Shown here in pieces: positions 39,788 to 48,600 of a DNA stretch of 64,000 bases. Positions within the stretch are counted from its first letter, which is position 1; each line of letters opens with the position of its first letter. This DNA comes from Streptomyces sp. NBC_01481 (lineage in GTDB: Bacteria > Actinomycetota > Actinomycetes > Streptomycetales > Streptomycetaceae), in contig NZ_JAPEPT010000003.1 of NCBI RefSeq assembly GCF_026339995.1, forward strand, positions 682,001 through 746,000, in the 5' to 3' direction. A program made the translations under genes and the position numbers. The notes under the pieces were generated by a model. That model saw only the letters and a program-made list of their open reading frames with translations, did no database searches and was not told the DNA's origin.

Positions 39788-42267
39788 CGCGCCGCCTTCC
39801 GTGCCAGCTTGTCGGCGGACGGGGTCGGCTCGCCGCCCTTGTAGGTGACGTGCCACAGTGCCGACTTGGTGTCGGAGGTGAAGAATCCGCGGCCGTAGTC
39901 CAGGACATAGAGCGAGCCGTCGGGGGCGAACTTCCAGTCCATGAGATTGCGGATGCCGTCCGTCCCGACGGGGATGATCTTCTTCAGGGACTCGGCGTGC
40001 ACCGGAATCCCGCCCTTGCCGACGGTCTTGGGGTCGGTCAGGACCGCGTGCCGCGGCTGGTCGCCGTCGTAGAAGTCGCCGACGAACCACTTCCCGTCCC
40101 AGTACGAGGGCCACTTGTCCTTGCTGGTGCTCGCCGCGTCATAGCGGTAGACCGGGCCGTTCATGGTCGCCTGGCCGCCGCCCTTGAGCCACGGCATGAG
40201 GATCTTCTGCTCCTCCGTCTTGTAGCTGGGAATGCCATTGGCGTCCCGCGGATAGTCCACACCGCCGCCCTGCGGCGAGTACCAGATGGTGTTGGAGGTG
40301 ACCGGCGGCAGATTCACCAGGCCGTCGTTGTTCGGGGACTCGTTCTTCGGGGCGTCGCAGTTGTACCAGCCGAGCGGCTTGCCCGGATCGGGCAGATTGC
40401 GGTCCCGGTAGGGCTGCTTGTTGCCCATGCAGTACGGCCAGCCGTGGTTGCCCGACGTGGTGATGGCGGAGAAGGTGTCGTACTTCGCCGGGCCCCAGGT
40501 CGTGCTCGGTGCGCCCGCGTCCGGACCGACCCAGCCCGCGTACAGAATGTCCGTCGACTTGTCGACGAAGATACGTGCCGGGTTGCGCACGCCCATCACA
40601 TAGATCTCGCCGCGGGTCTTGCCGCCGCCCTCGTCCTGCTCCCTGCCCGTGAACAGGTTCCCTGCCGGGAGCGTGTACGTCCCGTCGTCCTCGGGATGGA
40701 TCCGCAGGATCTTGCCGTTGAGGTTGTTGGTGTTGCCCGCGGTGCGGCGCGCGTCCGCGAAGGACACGCCCTTGAAGTTCGGCTGGGGGTTGTTGCCGGA
40801 GTAACCGCCGCTGAAACCCGAGGAGTTGTTGTCCCCGGTGGCGATGTAGAGATTCTCCTTCGAGTCCCACGCCATACCGCCGCCCGCGTGGCAGCAACTG
40901 TGGATCTGCACCGGCCACTTGAGCAGTACCTTCTCGGAGGCGAGATCCAGCTTGTCGGCAGCCAGGTCGAGCGTGAAGCGCGAGACGCGTCGCTCGGCCA
41001 TATGCGTGTCGCGGTTGATCTGCGCATGCGGCGTGTAGTGCAGATACACCCAGCCGTTGGTCATGAAGCCGGGGTCCAGCTCGATACCGAGCAGCCCCTC
41101 CTCGACCTTGATCAGCTCATCGCCGCCGCCCTTGTTGCCGAAGACGGTGAGCGCCCCGGCGAGGGTGACCTTCCTGGTCTTCGGATCGTAGACATGGATC
41201 TCGCCCAGGCCCTTGCCGATGTCGGGGTTGTTCCAGTCGGTGACGACGGGCTTGCTGGAGTCGGCCCCGCCGCGGCCGATGTAGAGCACCCGCCCGTCGG
41301 GGGCCGTCACCAGGCCGTGCGGCTCGCCGATCTGGTCGTTCTGCCCGGGCTGGTTGGGCCGGGTGACACGCTCGGCGGTGTAGTTGGCGTTGATGGTGGC
41401 CTTGCAGTCGGCGCGCGAGAGGCGGGTGGTCCAGGCGAGGGCGCCGCGCAGATGGTCGCGGAAGTCGGTCTCGGCGAAGCTGTCGACCGTACCGCCCATG
41501 CCGGTGTAGAAGGAGCGGCCGCCGTCGTAGTCACGGCACCAGGAGACGGGGTGGTCCCAGCCGTTGGCGCCGGCGGCGGGCTTGTACGAACTCTCCTTGA
41601 CCCGGGCCACGGTGTGCACGCTGCCGGACGGGTTCACCGCCCAGTTGAACCAGGCGTCGGGCCGCTTCCACTGCAGCGGAAGCGACGCGGTGGCCGGATG
41701 CCGGCGGTCGCCGACCTCGACGACCGCGCGTTGCACCGTGCTCGGTGCGCCGGCCGGCCGGGCGCCGATCAGCCCGGTGAACCAGTCGGAGTACGGCTCG
41801 GTGCGCGCCGCGTCATGAATGCCGACGAAGCCTCCGCCGGCCTCCAGATGCGACTCCAGCCCGGCCTCCTGCTCCGGGTCGAGCACATCGCCGCCGCCGG
41901 TCAGGAAGACGACCGCGTTGTACTTGCCGAGCCTGGTGGCATCGGTGAAGACGGCGGCGTCGTCCGTGGCCTCGGTCGTGAACCGGCCCGCGTCGGGCCC
42001 GGTCCGGCCGATGGTCTCGATCGCCGCGATACCCGCGTCGACGGTCGGCGACTCGGCGGTGGCCGAGGCGTGGAAGACGAGGACTTTCACGTTCTGGCCG
42101 CCCGGGGGCGACGGTAAGGACAACGTTGTCGACGGCGGTTCCGGATCGGTCCTGGCCGAGGCGACATCGCCGCCGCCGAGCAGGGACACGGTCAGTGCGC
42201 CGACCCCAAGGGCCGCCGCCAGACCGTTTCTTCGGGATCTCGACCTGTGATGTGGTGTGCGCTGCAT
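39784..42267 (-). CDS. Secreted ThuA-like / PQQ-type sugar dehydrogenase fusion
   Basis: ATG 42267, after GAGGGGTGG, gives 827 residues. A signal peptide (about 1-38) precedes a ThuA-like domain (about 58-270: VKVLVFHASATAESPTVD, VVFLTGGGDVLDPEQEAGLE, GGFVGIHDAARTEP) and a six-bladed sugar-dehydrogenase propeller (about 300-815: GEPHGLVTAPDGRVLYIGRG, GLLGIELDPGF, HSCCHAGGGMAWD, NGKILRIHPEDDG). ThuA homologues process 3-keto disaccharides, so the pair with DUF1080 points to oxidation and cleavage of extracellular sugars. Codon 51 is TTA (42115-42117), implying bldA control. Confidence 0.88.
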   Translation of the reverse strand: MQRTPHHRSRSRRNGLAAALGVGALTVSLLGGGDVASARTDPEPPSTTLSLPSPPGGQNVKVLVFHASATAESPTVDAGIAAIETIGRTGPDAGRFTTEATDDAAVFTDATRLGKYNAVVFLTGGGDVLDPEQEAGLESHLEAGGGFVGIHDAARTEPYSDWFTGLIGARPAGAPSTVQRAVVEVGDRRHPATASLPLQWKRPDAWFNWAVNPSGSVHTVARVKESSYKPAAGANGWDHPVSWCRDYDGGRSFYTGMGGTVDSFAETDFRDHLRGALAWTTRLSRADCKATINANYTAERVTRPNQPGQNDQIGEPHGLVTAPDGRVLYIGRGGADSSKPVVTDWNNPDIGKGLGEIHVYDPKTRKVTLAGALTVFGNKGGGDELIKVEEGLLGIELDPGFMTNGWVYLHYTPHAQINRDTHMAERRVSRFTLDLAADKLDLASEKVLLKWPVQIHSCCHAGGGMAWDSKENLYIATGDNNSSGFSGGYSGNNPQPNFKGVSFADARRTAGNTNNLNGKILRIHPEDDGTYTLPAGNLFTGREQDEGGGKTRGEIYVMGVRNPARIFVDKSTDILYAGWVGPDAGAPSTTWGPAKYDTFSAITTSGNHGWPYCMGNKQPYRDRNLPDPGKPLGWYNCDAPKNESPNNDGLVNLPPVTSNTIWYSPQGGGVDYPRDANGIPSYKTEEQKILMPWLKGGGQATMNGPVYRYDAASTSKDKWPSYWDGKWFVGDFYDGDQPRHAVLTDPKTVGKGGIPVHAESLKKIIPVGTDGIRNLMDWKFAPDGSLYVLDYGRGFFTSDTKSALWHVTYKGGEPTPSADKLARKAAR

Positions 42268-42307
42268 GTGGTCACCCACCCCTCTGTGGTCACAACAACA
42301 GCCTTGG

Positions 42308-42336
42308 AAACTAGACCCCTTTTCGTGGTTCGCCAA
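42308..42336 (-). promoter_or_regulatory. Promoter of the ThuA/DUF1080 operon
   Basis: On the minus strand TTGGCG (42336-42331) and TAGTTT (42313-42308) are 17 bp apart, about 40 bp upstream of the ATG at 42267. Confidence 0.55.
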
Positions 42337-42475
42337 GAGAAAAGACCGCAATGGCACGAACTTTGTCCTGGGCGTGGATAAACGAAGATCACCGGGTTAC
42401 CGTGGCGCCGTCCCCGGGGTCACCTGTGCCAAATCCGTACCCCGTCAATCTCCGTACAGGACTGGAGAGTTCGGC

Positions 42476-43498
42476 ATGGACAGACGGAGCTTCAACCGGC
42501 GGCTGCTGGCGGGAAGCGCGGTGGCGGCGACGGGCGTGACATCGTTATCCCTTGCCTCCGCCCAGAGCGCGACGAGCGCGCCGTCGGCGCCGGGCGCACC
42601 GAGGACCGCCCCGGCGGGCGGCCAGATACGCCATCTCAAGCTGTACGCCGAGAAGTTGACGGACGGTCAGATGGGCTACGGCCTGGAGAAGGGGAAGGCC
42701 TCGATCCCGGGCCCGCTCATCGAGCTGATCGAGGGCGACACGCTGCACATCGAGTTCGAGAACACCATGGACGTTCCGGTCAGCCTGCACCCCCACGGCG
42801 TGGACTACGACATCGCCAACGACGGCACCCGGATGAGCAAGAGCCATGTCGAACCGGGAGCCACGCGCACGTACACCTGGCGCACGCACGCCCCGGGCAG
42901 GCGCGCCGACGGCACCTGGCGCCCCGGCAGCGCGGGCTACTGGCACTACCACGACCATGTGGTGGGCACGGACCACGGCACCGGCGGCATCCGCAAGGGT
43001 CTCTACGGTCCGCTGGTGGTCCGCAGGAAGGGCGACATCCTCCCGGACAAGCAGTTCACGATCGTCTTCAACGACATGACGATCAACAACAAGCCGGCGA
43101 GCGCGAGCCCCAACTTCCGTGCCACGGTGGGCGATCGCGTCGAGATCATCATGATCACGCACGGCGAGTACTACCACACCTTCCATATGCACGGCCATCG
43201 CTGGGCGGACAACAGGACCGGTCTGCTGGAGGGTCCGGAGGATGTCAGCTGCGTCATCGACAACAAGATCACGGGCCCGGCGGACTCCTTCGGCTTCCAG
43301 GTTGTCGCGGGCGAAAGCGTGGGGGCGGGCGCGTGGATGTACCACTGCCACGTCCAGAGCCACTCCGACATGGGTATGGCCGGGCTGTTCCTGGTGGCAA
43401 AGCCGGACGGGACGATTCCCGGGTACGAGCCGCACCACCCGGTCGGTGCCGGGCGGGAAGCCGACTCCGACGCCGAGGCGGGCGGGCACAGCCACTAA
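42476..43498 (+). CDS. Small two-domain laccase (SLAC/EpoA type), Tat-exported
   Basis: A 340-residue multicopper oxidase of the small, trimeric Streptomyces type. All four copper motifs are present: HPHG, YWHYHDH, HTFHMHGH and HCHVQSHSDMGM. A Tat signal MDRRSFNRRLLAGSAVAATG is at the N-terminus. It oxidises phenols in the extracellular space with reduction of oxygen to water. Codon 24 is TTA (42545-42547), so bldA may limit production. It is divergent from the sugar-dehydrogenase operon across 208 bp and followed by a strong terminator. Confidence 0.95.
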   Translation: MDRRSFNRRLLAGSAVAATGVTSLSLASAQSATSAPSAPGAPRTAPAGGQIRHLKLYAEKLTDGQMGYGLEKGKASIPGPLIELIEGDTLHIEFENTMDVPVSLHPHGVDYDIANDGTRMSKSHVEPGATRTYTWRTHAPGRRADGTWRPGSAGYWHYHDHVVGTDHGTGGIRKGLYGPLVVRRKGDILPDKQFTIVFNDMTINNKPASASPNFRATVGDRVEIIMITHGEYYHTFHMHGHRWADNRTGLLEGPEDVSCVIDNKITGPADSFGFQVVAGESVGAGAWMYHCHVQSHSDMGMAGLFLVAKPDGTIPGYEPHHPVGAGREADSDAEAGGHSH

Positions 43499-43563
43499 GA
43501 CTGCGCCATATGGGTGAACGCGGTCGCTGACGTCTCCGCCGTACGGGCCTTCCGTGTTCGTCC

Positions 43564-43593
43564 GCTTTGCGACGCCGCGCGGGGTCGCAAAGC
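43564..43593. terminator. Laccase terminator hairpin, 10-bp perfect arms
   Basis: GCTTTGCGAC (43564-43573) and GTCGCAAAGC (43584-43593) are perfect complements with a 10-nt loop, 65 bp after the laccase stop. Confidence 0.75.
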
Positions 43594-43770
43594 CGGAGTT
43601 ATGCTGCATCCAAGGCGAACTGAACCGGGAAAGGCTGATACTCCAGCGACTGTGGCGGCCATCGTGAGAGCTTGGAACATCTGGGCATTCAGCGTCGGCG
43701 TCGTGGCAGCCCGGAGGTGTGCACGACGGGTCACCCGTCCGCCGGGCGCCCCCGACAGTGGCAGTGCGTC

Positions 43771-45576
43771 ATGGCCGGGATGATCGAGGACTATGCCGTC
43801 GTCGGTGATCTGGAGACGGCAGCCCTCATCAGCCGCGACGGGGCGATCGACTGGTTGTGTGTGCCCCGCTTCGATTCTCCGGCCTGCTTCGCCGCGCTTA
43901 TCGGGGGCCCCGGCAACGGGTTCTGGCGCATCGCGCCCGTCGGCAGGCGTCAGTGCAACCGCCGGTCGTACCGCGGCGACACCCTGGTGCTGGATTCCAT
44001 CTGGGACTCGGTCGACGGCGCGGTGAGCGTCACCGACTTCATGCCTCCGCGTGCCGATCTGCCCCATGTCGTGCGCATCGTGGAAGGTCTCTCCGGGACC
44101 GTGGCCATGCGCGGAGAACTGAGGCTCCGGTTCAACCACGGCCGTGTCGTTCCCTGGACGCGCACCCGCGGCACCTACGTCGTCTCGGTCGCCGGGCCCG
44201 ACTCCGCATGGCTGAGCGCCGACCAACGGGTGGATGTGCGCGCCACCGACGACTGCACCTATTTCGATTTCACCGTCCGGGAAGGCGAGACTCTCGCCTT
44301 CATGCTCAGTTGGTCACCCTCGCACATGCCGGTCCCGCCGCTCGTCGACCCGGCGACCGCGCTGCTGGAAACGCTCGATTTCTGGGAGCGCTGGACGGCG
44401 AAGTGCCGCTACCAGGGGCCCTGGCGGGACGCTGTGGTGCGCTCCCTGATCACGTTGAAGGCGCTGACCTACGCCCCCACCGGGGGTATCGTCGCCGCGG
44501 CCACCACGTCCCTGCCCGAGAGCATCGGCGGAGAGCGGAACTGGGACTACCGGTTCTGCTGGCTCCGCGATTCCACTCTCACCCTCTCCTGCCTGCTGCG
44601 CAGCGGTTTCCGGGAGGAGGCCGTGTCCTGGAGGGACTGGCTGCTGCGCGCCATCGCGGGGGATCCGGCGGACCTGCAGACGCTTTACGGTGTGGGGGGG
44701 CAGCGCCGGCTGCCGGAAGAATCGTCGGCCTTGTGGCTGCCCGGCTACGAGGGCTCGGAGCCGGTCCGCTTCGGGAACGCGGCGGTGGGGCAGTTCCAGC
44801 TCGACGTCTACGGCGAGGTGCTGGACGCCTTGTACATGGCTCTGCGCTCCGGTGTTCCGATGGAACGCCATGTCTGGAGCCTCGTCGACGCGTTCATGAG
44901 GTACCTCGAAGAGCACTGGCGCGAGCCCGATGAGGGACTGTGGGAGGTACGCGGGCCACGGCGGCAGTTCGTCCACTCCAAGATCATGTGCTGGGTGGCC
45001 GCCGACCGCGCCCTGCGGATGTGGAAGCTGGCCGGGCGCACCGACAACGTCGAGCGGTGGCGGGCCATGCGCAAAGAGGTCCACCGGGAGGTGTGCCGGG
45101 ACGGCTGGAACGAGGAGAAGGGGTCCTTCGTGCAGTACTACGGGGCCCATGTGCTCGATGCCTCAGCGCTGCTGATCCCCAGAGTCGGCTTCCTTCCGGT
45201 TCACGATCCCAGGGTGCTCGGCACTGTCGAGGCGGTCAGGACGCTGGATCACCACGGCTTTCTGCGTCGCTACGCCAGCAGGGACCACGAGGTGAACGAC
45301 GTGGACGGGCTGCGTGGCTCGGAGGGTGCGTTCCTGGCCTGTTCGATGTGGATGGCCGATGCGCTGGCCGTCACCGGGCGCCAGGACGAGGCCTGCGCGG
45401 TGTTCGAGAGAGTGCTGGACGTGCGTAACGACGTGGGGCTGCTCTCCGAGGAGTGGGATCCGGTGACCCGCCGCCAACTCGGCAACACACCACAGGCGTT
45501 CAGCCACATCGCGCTGGTCAACACGGCCTTCACCCTGCGGGAGACGGCACAGGGTCATAGTCCGGCCGGAGAGTAG
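43771..45576 (+). CDS. GH15 glucoamylase/trehalase-type glycoside hydrolase
   Basis: ATG 43771 gives 601 residues; ATG 43780 is an alternative. It begins MIEDYAVVGDLETAALISRDGAIDWLCVPRFDSPACFAALIG in outline, the standard GH15 start (EDYA, DGAIDWLC, RFDSP). The catalytic barrel shows GERNWDYRFCWLRDSTLTL and later LSEEWDPVTRRQLGN. Cytoplasmic, no signal peptide. Members hydrolyse alpha-glucans or trehalose; the exact substrate cannot be told from this sequence. The region 43594-43770 upstream shows no gene. Confidence 0.93.
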   Translation: MAGMIEDYAVVGDLETAALISRDGAIDWLCVPRFDSPACFAALIGGPGNGFWRIAPVGRRQCNRRSYRGDTLVLDSIWDSVDGAVSVTDFMPPRADLPHVVRIVEGLSGTVAMRGELRLRFNHGRVVPWTRTRGTYVVSVAGPDSAWLSADQRVDVRATDDCTYFDFTVREGETLAFMLSWSPSHMPVPPLVDPATALLETLDFWERWTAKCRYQGPWRDAVVRSLITLKALTYAPTGGIVAAATTSLPESIGGERNWDYRFCWLRDSTLTLSCLLRSGFREEAVSWRDWLLRAIAGDPADLQTLYGVGGQRRLPEESSALWLPGYEGSEPVRFGNAAVGQFQLDVYGEVLDALYMALRSGVPMERHVWSLVDAFMRYLEEHWREPDEGLWEVRGPRRQFVHSKIMCWVAADRALRMWKLAGRTDNVERWRAMRKEVHREVCRDGWNEEKGSFVQYYGAHVLDASALLIPRVGFLPVHDPRVLGTVEAVRTLDHHGFLRRYASRDHEVNDVDGLRGSEGAFLACSMWMADALAVTGRQDEACAVFERVLDVRNDVGLLSEEWDPVTRRQLGNTPQAFSHIALVNTAFTLRETAQGHSPAGE

Positions 45577-45602
45577 CCGGATAGGGCCAGGCGTCCCAGG
45601 CG

Positions 45603-48600
45603 TCAGGGCCGCATGTGCAGTTCGAACCGCTCGACGAACTCCGAAAGCGTCTCGTTGAGCCTGTCGATGTCCTCATCGCTGTTCTTGGCGGTGACCTGGA
45701 TGCGGACTCCCACCCGGTCGCGCTGGACGAGCGGATACGCCGCCAGCGTGACGTAGATCCCGTGGTCCCAGAGGAATTGCGCGGCCGCATCCAGGTCCGA
45801 GCCGTCGGCGAGGGGAATCTCGATGACGGGCAGCCCGCTGGTGTTGGGCGTGAAGACACCAAGGGCGTTGACATGGTCCAGGACGCGCATCGTCTTGCGG
45901 TGCAGATCGGCGCGGATGGCGTCGCCCCGCCGGTCGTTGACATCCAGGCCGGCGAGCGCACTGGCCAGCGAGGCGGTCGGTGAGGGGCCGGAGTAGAGAT
46001 ACGGTGCGGCGGCGACCTTGAGATGGTCCTTCAGCCATGTCGGCAGGGCCAGGAACGCCAGCAGCGACGAGTACGCCTTGGAGAATCCGCCGACCAGGAT
46101 GACGTCGTCGTACGTCTCGCCGAGATGGCGGACGATGCTGTTGCCGCGGGAGCCGTACGGGGACGTCTCGTCGGCGCGGCGTTCGCCGATGACCCCGAAG
46201 CCGTAAGCGTCGTCGATGTACATCAATGCGTCCCGCGCCCGGCAGACGCCTGCCAGTTCCGCCAGATTGGGCACGTTCCCGGTCATGCCGTCGACCCCGT
46301 CCAGGCACACCAGCCGGGAGGAATCCGTCGGGGCGGCGCGCAGCAGAGCATCGAGTTCGTCCGGCCGGTCGGCGTGGAACCGCTGCACCGTGGCGCCGTG
46401 TCCCCGGGCGACCAGGCATCCGTCGTAGACCGTGCGATGTGCGCGTGCCTCGATGAAGATGTGGCCCTCGCCGCCGATCACCGGGATCACGGAGGCGTGG
46501 ATGAGGGTGATGGTCGGTAGCAGCAACGTGTCCGGCGCGTCCAGCAGTTCGGTGAGCCGCTCCTCGATCTCCGGGTAGAGGCTGGGACTGCCGCCCAGCC
46601 GCGACCAGCTCGCGTGGGTGCCCCAACGCTGAATCTGTGGCTCGATCGCGTCCATGATCTCGGGGTCGAGGTCGAAGCCCAGAAAGTTGGATGACGCGAA
46701 GTCGATGAGCCAGTGGTCACCGCAGCGCACGTGCCGGCCGCGGACCTCGTCGACGACCGCATCGCACATCGGGCTGGAACGCCGCAGGTGTTCGAGATCT
46801 CCCCAACGTGGGTCGCGTCGCACGTCGCTGGGTGTCAGTGTCTTCCGTGCGGGATCCTCGTCCACCGGGCCTTCGGCACCGGTCGACGAGCGCGGGCTGA
46901 CGTCGGCGGTGCTCTGGCGAATGCGGGTCGTCCGACGCGTCGCCGTGCTGTTGATCAGCCGTGGTGCTTGGTGTTCGCTGGCGCTTCTCAGGAGTTGTTC
47001 GCCCTGGTCCGCTGTCATCGGGCGGGCGAACAGATATCCCTGCCCGAACCGGCAGCCCATGGCTGCCAGCCGGTCTCGCTGCTCCACCTCTTCGATACCT
47101 TCGGCTATGACCTGAAGGCCGAGGGTGTCGGCAATGCGCACAATGCCTTCGACCAGAGCGACTTGCTGGTCGTCGACGCCGATGTCGTCGATGAAGGACT
47201 TGTCGACTTTGAGCACGTCGATCGGGAATTCGCGGAGATAACTGAGCGACGAGAAGCCGGTGCCGAAGTCGTCGATCGCCATCCCCACGCCGAGTTCCTT
47301 CAGCGTCCTCATCACCGAACGTATCTGATCGTCCCGATTCATGAGGACGGTCTCCGTCAACTCCAGCACCAGCGAACCGCTCGCCAGGCCGGACGTGTCG
47401 AGGACGCGGCGCACCTGATCGAGGAACCCTGGGTCGCGGAACTGGCGGGCGGACACGTTGACGTTGATGTTCAGGGGCTCCGGACGTGGCACCGCCTGCT
47501 GCCAGTGGGCCACGTGGGCGGCGGCGTGTTCGAGCACCCAGGCGCCGAGCGGCATGATGTGCCCGGTCTCCTCGGCGAGCGCGATGAACTGGTCGGGAGG
47601 CACGAGGCCGCGCCTGTCCTGCGGCCAGCGGATCAGCGCTTCGAAGCCGGCGACCTCGCCGGTGGGGATCTCGACAATGGGCTGATAGCGCACATGGAAC
47701 GCCTCGGCGGCGATGGCGCTTTCGAGGCTCGCCTGGAGTTCGTGCCGCTCCAGCATTCCGGTGTACAACTGCGCCCGGTAGGTGCGCCACTGCCGCTTCC
47801 CGGCCGTTTTCGCCGCATACAGGGCCAAGTCGGCATGTTCGAGCAGTTCTTCCGCGTTGGCGCTGTCCTGCGCGCTGGCTATGCCCACGCTGGCCGAGAG
47901 GCTGATCATTCCGCTCGAGAGCCGGAACGGCTGGGTGAGACTCTGGATTATCTGTTGGGCGAGCACTTCCGCGGCTGCCGGTTCCTTCGCACCCTCCATG
48001 AGCACCGCGAACTCGTCACCCCCCAGGCGCGATGCCGTGTCACTGACCCGCAGTGTTCCGGTCAACCGCCGTGCCACGGCGATGAGGAGTTCGTCCCCGA
48101 CCGAGTGGCCCCTCGTGTCGTTGACCACCTTGAAGTCGTCCAGGTCCACGAACAGTACGCAGGTGAGGGTGGAAGCCCGGCGTCCGCGCAGCAGTGCCCG
48201 CTCGATCCGCTCCAGCAGGAGCACACGGTTGGGGAGGCCGGTGAGCGCGTCGTGGAAGGCGCGGTAGGTGAGTTCCTGCTCCAGTTTGCGCTGCTCGGTC
48301 ACGTCGCGCAGGGTGAGGACCAGTCCGTGGACGGTCTGGTCGTGCCGCAGGTTGCTGCATCGGACCTCCACATCGATGCGTCCCCCGCCCTGCTGCAGGA
48401 CCTGCCAGTCGTTGCGGCTGTCCAGGTCGTCCTCGGTGCGCATCCGCGCCAGGGACTCCATCGCCCGCTCGCTGTCCTGGTCCGCCACGAGTTCGCCGAG
48501 TCCCACCCCATAAAGGGGGGACCGGCCGAACATCCCCTCGGCGGACGGGCTCGCGTACTTGATGGTGTTGTCGTCGTCGAGGATCAGGATCACGTCCGAG

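Noticed and set aside
35816..39844. Very long plus-strand open frame opposite the ligase and DUF1080 genes
   Set aside because: It is a GC-driven antisense shadow. Third-position GC and motifs support the opposite strand, and the translated sequence has no recognisable domains.
39850..42117. Long plus-strand frame opposite the ThuA/sugar dehydrogenase gene
   Set aside because: Antisense shadow of a gene with clear signal peptide and propeller motifs.
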